Source of the DNA: a virus
IMG/VR virus record: IMGVR_UViG_3300042465_001424
Span: 1-52,946 of that record
Reading direction: 5' to 3' (one strand)
DNA: 52,946 nt
Shown: positions 1 through 8,200 of the stretch, piece after piece
How positions within the stretch are numbered: the stretch's first letter is position 1
Layout: every line of letters begins with the position of its first letter
Made by a program: the position numbers and the translations under genes
The notes under the pieces: model-generated
What the model saw: the letters and a program-made list of their open reading frames with translations, nothing else
What the model was told of the DNA's origin: nothing
Database searches by the model: none

Positions 1-666
1 ACTACAGCATTTGTGCAGGCAGCGGTTACTGGTTTATTAGAATTCAAAGGAGGATTCAATGCTTCAACTGGAGCAATAACATCAGGTTCTAATAGTGGTC
101 TATTTTTATGGGGAGCAACAAGAGTAGCTTTAGAGATCGGAGACTATTATGTAGCGACTGTCGCGGGGGATTTTTATGGAGACGTGCTTTATCCTTTAAC
201 ACCAGGCGATTCTGTTATAGCTACAGTAGCAAGAGCGGTTAATACTTCATTGGTTACGGATTGGTCTGTAATACAATCGGATACAGATTTAGCTACACTA
301 ACAACAGTTGGTATAGGCAATGTAAATGCTGGATCAGGAATAGCTGTAAGTTACTTAAATGGAACAGCTACAGTATCTACAACCGATTTTGGATTAAGAG
401 GTAAAAAAATTATATTATCTGTTGGAACTGGTATAACAAAAGTTGTGTCGGGGGGATTAACTACATTTACTATAAACTTGGCATCGGCATGGGCTGCGGG
501 GATAGAGGCTTCTAATGTAATATGTGAAGTTATAGATAATGCTTCATTTTTAACAGTATATGCGGAAGTAGGTAGAACATCGGCCGTAAGCACTAATTTA
601 ACGGTATCTATGACTGGTACTGTTGCGGATGGTTTATATTATGTACTTCTTCAAAATATAGAATAA
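1..666 (+). CDS. Tail-associated structural protein, 5'-truncated
   Basis: The open frame runs into the left edge without a stop, so the N-terminus lies outside the window; about 221 residues are visible. The GTG at 13 is inside the frame and is not needed as a start. The sequence is rich in Gly, Ser, Thr and Val with alternating polar and hydrophobic stretches, as in beta-structured tail or fibre proteins, and has no catalytic motif I recognise. It lies 17 nt upstream of the repeat-containing tail-fibre gene and was probably cotranscribed with it. A role in the adsorption apparatus is inferred from composition and position only. Confidence 0.55.
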   Translation, partial: TTAFVQAAVTGLLEFKGGFNASTGAITSGSNSGLFLWGATRVALEIGDYYVATVAGDFYGDVLYPLTPGDSVIATVARAVNTSLVTDWSVIQSDTDLATLTTVGIGNVNAGSGIAVSYLNGTATVSTTDFGLRGKKIILSVGTGITKVVSGGLTTFTINLASAWAAGIEASNVICEVIDNASFLTVYAEVGRTSAVSTNLTVSMTGTVADGLYYVLLQNIE

Positions 667-683
667 TAAAACAATAAAATTAA

Positions 684-3482
684 ATGGCAATACAATTTAT
701 AAAAGGTGTTATTGTAAACGGGGATCTTACGGCTACTAGGCTAATAAAGATTGATGGCACATCCAGTCAATTTTTAAAGGCGGATGGTTCTGTTGATTCT
801 ACTGGGTATTTATCATCTGTAGGTTTAACTATGCCTGTAGCGTTTAGTGTGGCTAATAGCCCTTTGACGGCAAATGGCACTTTAGAGGTTACCGCGATAG
901 GTACTGCTTCACAATATATTAGAGGAGATGGGCAATTGGCTACATTACCAGCGAGTGGTGGTGGCGGTGGTTCATCAGTATTTTATTATCTTAATGGTTC
1001 GGTGGATGCATCGGTTGCTACTTATAAGCAAATGGATAATACTCCTGTAATTGGCGGAGGTACTGATTTTAATTTAGTAGGCAACGGATTAATTGCTCAA
1101 TTCTTAACTGATATTGGAAATCCAAATAGAATACAAATACCAGGAGGAGCTTGGAACTTTGAGATGTTTTTTAATATGTCATCTGTTGGTGGTAATACAA
1201 AATTCTATGTTGAATTATTAAAATATAATGGAGCAACCTTTACTTCAATTGCAAGTAATATTACAGTGCCTGAAGAAATAACTGGCGGTACATCTGTAGA
1301 TTTATATTTAACTTCAATTGCTGTCCCAGAAACTGTTTTATTAACTACGGATAGATTAGCCATTAGGGTTTACATTGTTGATAACTCTGGAGGTAGAACA
1401 GCCACCTTACATACTGAGGATAATACGTTATGTCAAGTAACAACCACATTTTCGGCAGGTGTAACTTCTATTAATGGACTAACTGAGAATACTCAATATT
1501 TAGCGGTTGGAACGAGTGGTACAGACTTTAATATTTCAAGTTTATTAGATACGCACACGTTTAATTTACCAACAGCATCGTCAACTAAAAGAGGAGCATT
1601 AAGTTTTACAGATTGGCTTATTTTTAATAGTAAAATTAGCGGTTTAGGGACAGCAAATTATATTTCTAAATTTACAGCAGTTGGAACAACAATAGGTAAC
1701 AGTTTAATCTATGATAATGGAAGTAATGTAGGTATTGGAACTACTGCTCCATCATCTAAATTAACCGTTACTTCCAGTACAAATGAAGCCTTATATGTAT
1801 ATTCAACTGGGGGAACAGGTGCTACATTAGGCACTTCAGATTATAGAGCATTATACGCGATAAATAATTCTGTATTAAATCCTACTATCTATGCTATAAA
1901 TATTGGAGCAGGCCCTATACTTAGTTTATTTAATAATTCAGCTACAAATGTGTTTCACGTTCTTAATAACGGTAACGTAGGTATTGGAAACACATCACCA
2001 GTTGAAAAATTAGATGTTAGTGGGAATATATTTATGGGAGGTGGTGGAGGTAGAACACTAACCCTCCAAGCCAGCGGTGCTGGGGGTACTGAAATAAAAC
2101 TACTACCAAATACTACAGCAGGTTATGCTAGAATAAACGTAGGTAATACAAATCAGCCATTAGATTTCCAAATGAATAATGCTGATGTAATGAGAATTAC
2201 ACAGGCAGGCAACGTAGGTATTGGAACTACAAGTCCAAGTGCTAAACTTGATGTTAATGGACATATAAACGTAACAAGTGCTGCAATAAATTTTGCAGGT
2301 AGTGGTTCGCCATTAAATACAGACCCTGCAATTTACAGAGTAGGTGGAGTTAATGATTTAGCTTTTGCTATTGGTTTAACTGAAAAAATGCGTATTACAA
2401 CATCAGGCAACGTTGGTATTGGAACGACAAGTCCAGCATATAAATTAGATGTTGCTGGTTCTTCAAGGGTACAAGGGAATTTATATTTGAATGGAAATAT
2501 AGAGTATAACGGTTTAATTGGTTCGGATTTTTATATCAGTACAGTTCAAGGGGGCGGAATGATTTATCAAGCAGACCAAAATGGGCATAGATTTCAAACT
2601 TATTCAGGAGCTTGGCTTGACAGATTAATAATCACAGATGGTGGCAACGTAGGTATTGGAACTACAAGTCCAGTTGTTAAGTTGCATATAACCGCTCCTG
2701 CTACTTTAAGTAATAATATAGAAATGCTTAGAATAACAGATGGTAGTTATGCTGATTTTAAAATATTATTAAATAGAGTATCATCGTTAGCTACATCTAT
2801 AAGTGTAGTAAATACTGCTGCCGGCAATATGTCTTTTGAGACTTCAAACACCGAAAGAATGCGTATCACTTCAGCAGGTAACGTAGGTATAGGAACGACA
2901 AGTCCAAGCGTAGCCTTAGACTTTGGGAATGTAACAGGCAAAGCTTTTCATCTATATACATCAGGTTTAGATTATTATGGGCTTAATATGGCTCAATATG
3001 ATGGTGGAGGTTTTTCTACTAACATATTTTCTGGAAATGGTGGAGATGTAAAAATTAGAACTGCTTCGGGCACTTCTACACAAAGCACTAGAATGATTAT
3101 CACTTCAGCTGGTAACGTTGGAATTGGAACAACAAGTCCAGCTTACAAATTACAGGTTGTAAATTCAGGTAATACATTATTACAATTAAATGGAAATAAT
3201 ACAGCAGGTACAATAGACACAGGATTTACAATAAGTGCTGACGATTCTAAAAATATTTTTTTATATCAAAGAGAAAATGCAAGTACTATATTTGGTACAA
3301 ATAACGCTGAACGAATGCGTATTACTCCTGCAGGCAACGTAGGTATCGGAACTACTAATCCAACAGCTAAACTTCACGTTGTTGGAATGGTTGAATATGC
3401 AACAAATGCTTTGGCAATTGCAGGAGGTTTAACAGTAGGAGCTTTTTATCATACAGGTGGAGTAGTTAAAGTAGTAATATAA
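684..3482 (+). CDS. Tail fibre protein with eight NVGIGT repeats
   Basis: 932 residues. From residue 348 the motif NVGIGT followed by a short Ser/Pro/Lys/Leu stretch recurs eight times about every 65-85 residues, often next to 'RMRIT'-like segments. This is the architecture of Bacteroidota phage fibres, where the repeat builds a trimeric beta-helical shaft. The C-terminus (AIAGGLTVGAFYHTGG...KVV) is the short tail found on many phage fibres; there is no intramolecular S74 chaperone peptidase domain. The N-terminal third is non-repetitive and may attach to the virion or to another fibre. Probably a host-recognition appendage. The start ATG at 684 follows an A-rich leader. Confidence 0.8.
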   Translation: MAIQFIKGVIVNGDLTATRLIKIDGTSSQFLKADGSVDSTGYLSSVGLTMPVAFSVANSPLTANGTLEVTAIGTASQYIRGDGQLATLPASGGGGGSSVFYYLNGSVDASVATYKQMDNTPVIGGGTDFNLVGNGLIAQFLTDIGNPNRIQIPGGAWNFEMFFNMSSVGGNTKFYVELLKYNGATFTSIASNITVPEEITGGTSVDLYLTSIAVPETVLLTTDRLAIRVYIVDNSGGRTATLHTEDNTLCQVTTTFSAGVTSINGLTENTQYLAVGTSGTDFNISSLLDTHTFNLPTASSTKRGALSFTDWLIFNSKISGLGTANYISKFTAVGTTIGNSLIYDNGSNVGIGTTAPSSKLTVTSSTNEALYVYSTGGTGATLGTSDYRALYAINNSVLNPTIYAINIGAGPILSLFNNSATNVFHVLNNGNVGIGNTSPVEKLDVSGNIFMGGGGGRTLTLQASGAGGTEIKLLPNTTAGYARINVGNTNQPLDFQMNNADVMRITQAGNVGIGTTSPSAKLDVNGHINVTSAAINFAGSGSPLNTDPAIYRVGGVNDLAFAIGLTEKMRITTSGNVGIGTTSPAYKLDVAGSSRVQGNLYLNGNIEYNGLIGSDFYISTVQGGGMIYQADQNGHRFQTYSGAWLDRLIITDGGNVGIGTTSPVVKLHITAPATLSNNIEMLRITDGSYADFKILLNRVSSLATSISVVNTAAGNMSFETSNTERMRITSAGNVGIGTTSPSVALDFGNVTGKAFHLYTSGLDYYGLNMAQYDGGGFSTNIFSGNGGDVKIRTASGTSTQSTRMIITSAGNVGIGTTSPAYKLQVVNSGNTLLQLNGNNTAGTIDTGFTISADDSKNIFLYQRENASTIFGTNNAERMRITPAGNVGIGTTNPTAKLHVVGMVEYATNALAIAGGLTVGAFYHTGGVVKVVI
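1725..3363 (+). repeat. Eight NVGIGT-coding repeats in the fibre gene
   Basis: Copies begin near 1722, 1971, 2208, 2406, 2643, 2877, 3111 and 3333. Most share GG(C/T)AACGT(A/T)GG(T/A)AT(T/A/C)GGAAC(T/A/G)ACAAGTCCA with two or three changes. Spacing is 198-250 nt. They could recombine to alter fibre length. Confidence 0.85.
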
Positions 3483-3499
3483 CAAATAAATAAATAAAA

Positions 3500-3832
3500 A
3501 TGACAAAATTTGATTGGATTATTTCAGCAATGGAATGTAAAGTAAAAGAGGACAATTTATCAGATGTGGTAATATTAGTTCATTGGAGGTATAACGCTGC
3601 AAGCGTAGTTGAAGAGAAAGAATACTTTGCTGATACTTATGGAGCAACATCTGTACCAATGCCTACAGGAGAAGATTTTACTCCTTATGCAGAATTGACA
3701 AAGGACCAAGTAACAGGGTGGTTAGAAGGGCTTTTAGACGTACCTGCAATGCAGTTGCAACTAGAGGCAAATATAGAATTACAAATTAATCCTATAGATG
3801 TAACACTTCCTCCACCATTCCCAAATAATTAA
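3500..3832 (+). CDS. Small tail-fibre-associated conserved phage protein
   Basis: 110 residues. The pattern 'VHWRYNA' near residue 27, followed by 'Y...L....V..WL', resembles a small phage family often encoded next to tail-fibre genes (I believe DUF7936-like, from memory, not verified). It is acidic with a Pro-rich C-terminus (PPPFPN) and no membrane segment. It starts 17 nt after the fibre gene, with an A-rich leader, and ends just before the lysis cassette. Function unknown; a fibre chaperone or minor tail protein is possible. Confidence 0.6.
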   Translation: MTKFDWIISAMECKVKEDNLSDVVILVHWRYNAASVVEEKEYFADTYGATSVPMPTGEDFTPYAELTKDQVTGWLEGLLDVPAMQLQLEANIELQINPIDVTLPPPFPNN

Positions 3833-3837
3833 TACAA

Positions 3838-4023
3838 GTGAGTACCAAAGAAAAGATAGATTTATACTTAAGCAAATGGGTAAGTAGAAAATTGATGGTA
3901 TTTGTAGTTGCATGCTCTGGATTATTTTCAGGGCATTTAACCTCAACCGATTGGGTTATTATTGCAACGGCTTATATTAGCATTCAAGGGTTTACAGACA
4001 TTGTTAAAAAATTAAAAACATAA
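3838..4023 (+). CDS. Holin-like small membrane protein
   Basis: 61 residues from a GTG start at 3838; no ATG lies nearby in frame. A basic N-terminus (KWVSRK) is followed by a hydrophobic segment at about 18-35 and a second at about 37-53, ending in a Lys-rich tail, which is typical of small phage holins. It opens a cassette with a second membrane protein, a DUF5675-type enzyme and a spanin, which strongly supports a lysis role: forming inner-membrane lesions that release or activate the endolysin. The next gene overlaps its stop codon by one base. Confidence 0.6.
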   Translation: MSTKEKIDLYLSKWVSRKLMVFVVACSGLFSGHLTSTDWVIIATAYISIQGFTDIVKKLKT

Positions 4024-4220
4024 TGGATCAGGGTTCAGTACGATTATACATATTAAATGCTTTAACTATTTACTTAAGCTTTACAAAATTGGAGACCACA
4101 CTAAAAATACTATTACTATTAATATCAATAGTATATACTAGTATGAAAATATATGATTGGGTATTAATTAGATTAAATAAAAAAGATGGTAATAACAGTA
4201 AAGAGACTTTACAAGACTGA
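4023..4220 (+). CDS. Small membrane protein in the lysis cassette
   Basis: 65 residues with a hydrophobic stretch at about residues 26-50 (LKILLLLISIVYTSM...) and a charged C-terminus. The ATG overlaps the stop of the holin-like gene (TAATG), so translation is probably coupled. The last 35 nt overlap the following gene in another frame. Position between a holin-like gene and a cell-wall enzyme suggests a second holin or an antiholin; no family was recognised. Confidence 0.5.
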   Translation: MDQGSVRLYILNALTIYLSFTKLETTLKILLLLISIVYTSMKIYDWVLIRLNKKDGNNSKETLQD

Positions 4221-4572
4221 TAATTCTACAATAGGTGAATTACTAATAGATGGGATATTTGAATGCTTTACCTTAGAAGATAAAGAAAGACCTGTTAAGA
4301 TTAAAGGGGAAACTGCGATACCTAAAGGAACGTATAGAGTGATTATAAATGAATCTAATAGGTTCAAAAGATTATTGCCTTTATTGATCGATGTCCCCAA
4401 TTTTGAAGGGGTTCGTATACATAGTGGAAATTCTAATCACGATACCGAAGGATGCATATTAGTGGGTCAAACTAGAAATAAAAACTATATAGGACAATCT
4501 AGAAAAGCTTTTGATAAACTATTCAAAAAAATGCAAGTCGCAAAAAACATAACATTAACTATTATATCCTAA
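4186..4572 (+). CDS. DUF5675-type putative cell-wall-degrading enzyme
   Basis: 128 residues. The core 'RIHSGN...TEGCILVG' (His79, Cys90) is the signature of the DUF5675 family, common in Bacteroidota phages at the endolysin position. The spaced His and Cys recall L,D-transpeptidase-like active sites, so it may attack peptidoglycan cross-links, but the reaction is not established. There is no signal peptide, so release would depend on the holin. It overlaps the preceding membrane-protein gene by 35 nt and abuts the spanin gene through TAATG. No other lysozyme or amidase is visible, so this is the best endolysin candidate. Confidence 0.7.
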   Translation: MVITVKRLYKTDNSTIGELLIDGIFECFTLEDKERPVKIKGETAIPKGTYRVIINESNRFKRLLPLLIDVPNFEGVRIHSGNSNHDTEGCILVGQTRNKNYIGQSRKAFDKLFKKMQVAKNITLTIIS

Positions 4573-5063
4573 TGAAAAGAATTATATTCCTTATATCAAT
4601 GCTTGTACTAATATCTTGTGGCGCTCGTAAAACAAACATTACGAAAACAGATATTAAAAAGGATAGTATTGTTGAAACAAAAGTTATAGTTACAACTGTA
4701 GAAACAAAAGAAAAAACAGATTCTACAAACATAGTTACAACAATTGACAGTAGTGAAATTGTTATAACTCCTATTGATTCAAGTAAAACAATTATCGTTG
4801 ATGGTAAAAGTTATAAAAACGTTGTTTTAAAGATTAAAAAGATTAAAGCTAATAGTTTATACGTAAACAATAAGAAAGAGTCAGAAACAAAGCATATGGA
4901 CTCCACGGCGACTGCTAAGGTAGAAGTAAAAGAACAAGCAACTAATAAAACAAAAGTAATAGACAAAAAAGCAAACTATTGGTTTTTATTTTATTGGTTA
5001 ATATTAATATTAATTTTATATTTATTATGGCGAAACAAACATCGAGTATTCAACGTGTTGTAA
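4572..5063 (+). CDS. Unimolecular spanin (u-spanin)
   Basis: 163 residues. The N-terminus is a lipoprotein signal (MKRIIFLISMLVLISC) with lipobox L-I-S-C16. The middle is a long Thr/Lys/Val-rich polar region and the C-terminus has one hydrophobic segment at about 136-153 followed by a basic tail. A lipid-anchored N-terminus with a C-terminal inner-membrane segment is the arrangement of one-molecule spanins such as T1 gp11, which span the periplasm and fuse the two membranes in the last step of Gram-negative lysis. It is the last gene of the lysis cassette, and the small basic gene downstream overlaps its 3' end. Confidence 0.75.
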   Translation: MKRIIFLISMLVLISCGARKTNITKTDIKKDSIVETKVIVTTVETKEKTDSTNIVTTIDSSEIVITPIDSSKTIIVDGKSYKNVVLKIKKIKANSLYVNNKKESETKHMDSTATAKVEVKEQATNKTKVIDKKANYWFLFYWLILILILYLLWRNKHRVFNVL

Positions 5064-5161
5064 AAAGTGTGTCAAGACCTGGAATTCATTCAAAATCTAA
5101 AACTTCGAAACTTAAAACTTCTAAGTTATATAAAAAAGCATATAGCGGACAAGGAAAGTAA
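5027..5161 (+). CDS. Small, very basic conserved phage protein
   Basis: 44 residues from the ATG at 5027. A longer frame opens upstream, but that part is only the spanin's hydrophobic segment read in another frame. The protein is dominated by Lys, Ser and Arg (for example KSKTSKLKTSKLYKKAY) and has no hydrophobic core, so it probably binds nucleic acid or packs with DNA in the virion. I recall similar short peptides in other Bacteroidota phages, but know no function. It overlaps the spanin gene by 37 nt and precedes the chaperonin operon by 54 nt. Confidence 0.55.
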   Translation: MAKQTSSIQRVVKSVSRPGIHSKSKTSKLKTSKLYKKAYSGQGK

Positions 5162-5215
5162 AAAATACAAAATATAAGTAATATATATACTATATCAAAT
5201 TAAATAAAATCAAAT

Positions 5216-6760
5216 ATGTCAGATGCAATAGTAAAGAATCTTAGTTTTGGGTTAGAGGCTCAAAATAAAGTTTTTGAAGGCGTTACAAAATTAACAAAAG
5301 CAGTAAGTTCAACCTTAGGTGCTGGCGGTAAATGTGTAATGTTAGAAGATAGTCAAGGTAGACCAATTATTACAAAAGATGGTGTAACGGTAGCGGATAG
5401 TATTATCTTGTTAGATCCAGTAGAAAATATGGGGGCAAGACTTTTAAAAGAGGCGGCTCGCAAAACAGTTAAAGAAGCCGGAGACGGAACTACAACTGCA
5501 ACAGTATTAGCTCACGCAATTTTAGAGGAGGCTTATAAAGTACAATCTAAAACCAACGCTAGAGAGTTAAAGAATGGGATTGAATTAATGACTGAAGCGG
5601 TTATAACCTATCTAGAGTCTATCGCTGTCCCGGTTACAGGAGATATGATTGACAATATTGCGACTATATCCACAAATAATGATCCAGTGCTTGGTAAAAT
5701 TATTGCCGATGCTTTTAGATCCGTTGGGGAAACCGGTATTGTTATGATGGAAACATCATCAAATGCAGAGACAGAAATAGAAGTTATTGAAGGCGTTCAA
5801 TATGATAAAGGTTTAGTTAATTCAAATTTTATAACTAATCCTAGTAAAAGAACATCAGAGCTAGATAATCCTGTAGTTTTAATTATTGAGTCTCCAGTTG
5901 AAGGTATTAGACAAATACAATCAGTATTAGAATATGTAATTAAAACAAACCGTTCTTTATTGATTATTGCAGATATAGAAACAAATGTTTTATCTGCTTT
6001 AGCAATGAACAAAGTTAAAGGTAATATAAAAGTAAATGTAATTAATGCGCCAACTTATGGTGTTAATAAAAAGGATACATTAGCAGATCTTGCTTTATTA
6101 ACTGGTGCAACAATTATAAACGAAGACTTAGGTGACGATATGGATTTAATCCAGCCAGAGCACTTAGGCACTTGCTTAAAAAGTATTACAGACGATTTTG
6201 AAACTATAATTCAGGTTGGTGGAGTTACTGAAGAAATTCAAGTATTAATTGATTCAATTAAAGAACAACTAGAAGGTAAACTTAGTCCTGGTGAAGTTAT
6301 TAGATTAGAAAAAAGATTAGCTAGACTATCTGCAAAGGTAGCTATTGTAAAAGTAGGTGCTAATTCAGATATAGAATTAAAAGAAAAAGCAGATAGAGTT
6401 GAAGATGCAATTTGCGCAACTAAAGCCGCTATTAAGGAGGGGATTGTACCGGGCGGCGGAATTGCTTTGTTAGATGCGTCAAAAAACTTTGGCGTACCAG
6501 ATATAGGTGGAGAGGTTTTGTTAAAAGCCATTCAAGCCCCGTATAAAACAATATTAAACAATGCCGGTATTAGTTACGCAATAGAGCTCAGTGCTGATGG
6601 ACATGGTTTAAATGTTATTACGGGCGAATATGTCAACATGATTGAAGAGGGAATTATTGACCCATTATTGGTTACCAAATCCGCATTAAGAAATGCATCG
6701 TCTGTAGCTGTTACAATATTATCAACTGATTGTGTAATTAATAACTTACGCGTATCATGA
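5216..6760 (+). CDS. groEL: Phage-encoded chaperonin GroEL
   Basis: 514 residues, colinear with GroEL/Hsp60 (about 545). ATP-site motifs are intact: TKDG at 53-56, the GDGTTTA loop (Asp90) and the VED...PGGGIAL segment in the C-terminal equatorial domain. The protein stops without the Gly-Gly-Met tail of bacterial GroEL. It should form a folding ring, possibly specialised for the phage's own capsid or giant virion proteins. The gene follows a 54-nt AT-rich leader after the lysis genes and overlaps groES by ATGA; the order groEL-groES is the reverse of the usual bacterial operon. The sequence is divergent and not a recent host copy. Confidence 0.95.
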   Translation: MSDAIVKNLSFGLEAQNKVFEGVTKLTKAVSSTLGAGGKCVMLEDSQGRPIITKDGVTVADSIILLDPVENMGARLLKEAARKTVKEAGDGTTTATVLAHAILEEAYKVQSKTNARELKNGIELMTEAVITYLESIAVPVTGDMIDNIATISTNNDPVLGKIIADAFRSVGETGIVMMETSSNAETEIEVIEGVQYDKGLVNSNFITNPSKRTSELDNPVVLIIESPVEGIRQIQSVLEYVIKTNRSLLIIADIETNVLSALAMNKVKGNIKVNVINAPTYGVNKKDTLADLALLTGATIINEDLGDDMDLIQPEHLGTCLKSITDDFETIIQVGGVTEEIQVLIDSIKEQLEGKLSPGEVIRLEKRLARLSAKVAIVKVGANSDIELKEKADRVEDAICATKAAIKEGIVPGGGIALLDASKNFGVPDIGGEVLLKAIQAPYKTILNNAGISYAIELSADGHGLNVITGEYVNMIEEGIIDPLLVTKSALRNASSVAVTILSTDCVINNLRVS

Positions 6761-7017
6761 AAGCAATAGGTAGCAACATTATAATATCTGTGAAGAAAAC
6801 AGGTCTTAGTAAAACAGAGGGCGGTCTAATTTTAGCAGAAAAAGATAAAGAGAATATAAGATATAAAGAAGCTATTATAGTTTCTATAAGCGAAGAGATA
6901 AAATCATTAAATGTTGGCGATATTATTTATTATGATAAAAGCGCAGGTCATGGAATAGATTTTGAAGGTAATGATTACAAGGTTATAAAATTGCAAGATG
7001 TTGTAATTGTTTTATGA
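6757..7017 (+). CDS. groES: Co-chaperonin GroES
   Basis: 86 residues of the cpn10 family: an N-terminal strand 'AIGSNIIISVKK', a mobile-loop region with GGLIL that docks on GroEL, 'VGDIIYY' in the core, and a C-terminal 'VIKLQDVVIVL' that matches the usual 'DILAVV' end. It should cap the phage GroEL ring. It is translationally coupled to groEL upstream and to the next gene downstream (both ATGA overlaps), so the two subunits are probably made together. Confidence 0.88.
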   Translation: MKAIGSNIIISVKKTGLSKTEGGLILAEKDKENIRYKEAIIVSISEEIKSLNVGDIIYYDKSAGHGIDFEGNDYKVIKLQDVVIVL

Positions 7018-7460
7018 GAAAGCTAGAGGCAAGGGATGTAAAAAATCTTGGGCTATTAAAACATTATCGTTTAATACGTAGATGGGCTTGTAGAAACAAT
7101 GGTTTAACCGATGCAGATCTGGAGTTATTAATATACTTTGATTGCATGGAGTTTTTCACAAAGCAAGATTATAAGATTGGTACATATGCATATAGTTGGG
7201 ACAATAAACGCTGGAACAATTTGTTAAAAGAAGGGTGGATAGTAGTATGGCGGAATAGAAACCATACAACCCAAAAGTATAACATATATAAAGTTTCATT
7301 TAAGTGTAAACAACTAATAAGTAGAATGTATCGTATAATGCTTGGTGATGAAGATGTGCCAACAAGTAATCATAGAAACACTATAATGCGAGGTAAAACA
7401 TATACCGATAAAGTATTACAAGTTGCAATTAATCACGTTAATAAAGATAAAACAAGATGA
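7014..7460 (+). CDS. Conserved phage protein, possible winged-helix fold
   Basis: 148 residues, basic. The N-terminal half (LIRRWACRNNGLTDADLELLIY, SWDNKRWNNLLKEGWI, NIYKVS) looks like a MarR-type winged helix: helices, then a strand pair before 'YKVS'. I recall homologues beside chaperone and small structural genes in other flavobacterial phages. DNA binding is an inference from fold resemblance. The start overlaps the groES stop and the end overlaps the next start, so it belongs to the groEL-groES transcription unit. Confidence 0.55.
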   Translation: MRKLEARDVKNLGLLKHYRLIRRWACRNNGLTDADLELLIYFDCMEFFTKQDYKIGTYAYSWDNKRWNNLLKEGWIVVWRNRNHTTQKYNIYKVSFKCKQLISRMYRIMLGDEDVPTSNHRNTIMRGKTYTDKVLQVAINHVNKDKTR

Positions 7461-7711
7461 TAGACAATACAAATTTACAAAACCCAATTGCCACGGATAT
7501 GAATGCCGTACAGACTCAATCGCCAATTAATCCTAGAATTAAACCTTCTGGAGCACCGGTTGCATTTTCGCCTAAGTCACAAAATACAATTATGAGTGCT
7601 TTTGGAAATCCTGTTGCAAATTCATATGATAGAACTATGGATGGGCCTGTGCCAATTCCTCAACCTATCATTGATTCAAATGTACCAACAAGTAATTTTT
7701 ATAATACATAA
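7457..7711 (+). CDS. Small Pro/Asn-rich protein of unknown function
   Basis: 84 residues, rich in Asn, Pro, Ser and Gln, low in charge and probably disordered. There is no recognised domain. It overlaps the preceding gene by ATGA and is followed after 10 nt by another small gene. The string of small polar proteins between the chaperonin and packaging genes suggests minor virion or assembly components, but nothing in the sequence proves it. Confidence 0.5.
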   Translation: MIDNTNLQNPIATDMNAVQTQSPINPRIKPSGAPVAFSPKSQNTIMSAFGNPVANSYDRTMDGPVPIPQPIIDSNVPTSNFYNT

Positions 7712-7721
7712 ATAATAAACA

Positions 7722-7940
7722 ATGAATATAAACGCAAAAAAACATCCATCTCATCCACTTGATAGAGAAGCCGCTATGAGTGGCGTTGGAGCAACCGCAA
7801 TATGGGACGGTCCTTTTGATTCAACAGGATTGCCTAAAGGTAAAGGATCTAGTTCTGGTAAGAATGGTATTAAACTTAGGTTTGATGAGCCAATCTGTGA
7901 GGGAGGGTCTATTATGCAAAGAGTAAAAGCAAAACAATAA
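7722..7940 (+). CDS. Small Gly/Lys-rich protein of unknown function
   Basis: 72 residues, with a Gly/Ser/Lys-rich middle (KGKGSSSGKNG) and a basic end. It has no membrane segment or catalytic motif. The ATG at 7722 follows an A-rich leader. It lies in a closely spaced run of small genes. A longer minus-strand frame (7751-8023) overlaps it, but that frame has Cys/Phe-rich composition unlike the neighbours and is judged a shadow. Confidence 0.45.
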   Translation: MNINAKKHPSHPLDREAAMSGVGATAIWDGPFDSTGLPKGKGSSSGKNGIKLRFDEPICEGGSIMQRVKAKQ

Positions 7941-7951
7941 TAAAAAAAGAT

Positions 7952-8200
7952 ATGGCAACTAAAAAAATTGTAGAAAAGAAAACAGGAGAAAAATATACTT
8001 CTAAAGGAGCAAAAGCAAAACACGAAAAGACTGAGTCTAAAGCTGAAATGAAAAAAGAGTATGGCAAGGTTAAATCACCGGTAAAACAAATTAGTGGTGC
8101 AATGGGCGCTGCTAAGTCTGCTGTTAAAACCGCTGTTAAGTCTATTGCTACAGCGGCAAAAAGTAAAGCGGTAACTCCTGCTAAAATGAAGAAGTGCTAA
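7952..8200 (+). CDS. Lys/Ala-rich basic protein, histone-like composition
   Basis: 82 residues, largely Lys, Ala, Ser and Thr, with repeats of the type 'KSAVKTAVKSIATAAKSKA' resembling the tails of H1-like or Alba-like nucleoid proteins. It is probably a nucleic-acid-binding or virion-packing protein; this is inferred from composition only. Its stop is immediately followed by the start of the small zincin gene (8201), so the two are likely cotranslated. Confidence 0.5.
   Translation: MATKKIVEKKTGEKYTSKGAKAKHEKTESKAEMKKEYGKVKSPVKQISGAMGAAKSAVKTAVKSIATAAKSKAVTPAKMKKC

Noticed and set aside
1722-3363. CRISPR-like array from regular repeats
   Set aside because: Repeats are in-frame coding units of a fibre gene with spacing near 200-250 nt; no array features or cas genes.
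684-3482. S74-type tail spike with intramolecular chaperone
   Set aside because: No catalytic Ser-Lys chaperone domain at the C-terminus, only the short fibre tail.
7751-8023. 90-residue minus-strand Cys/Phe-rich frame
   Set aside because: Antisense to two plus-strand genes in a dense operon; no start context.
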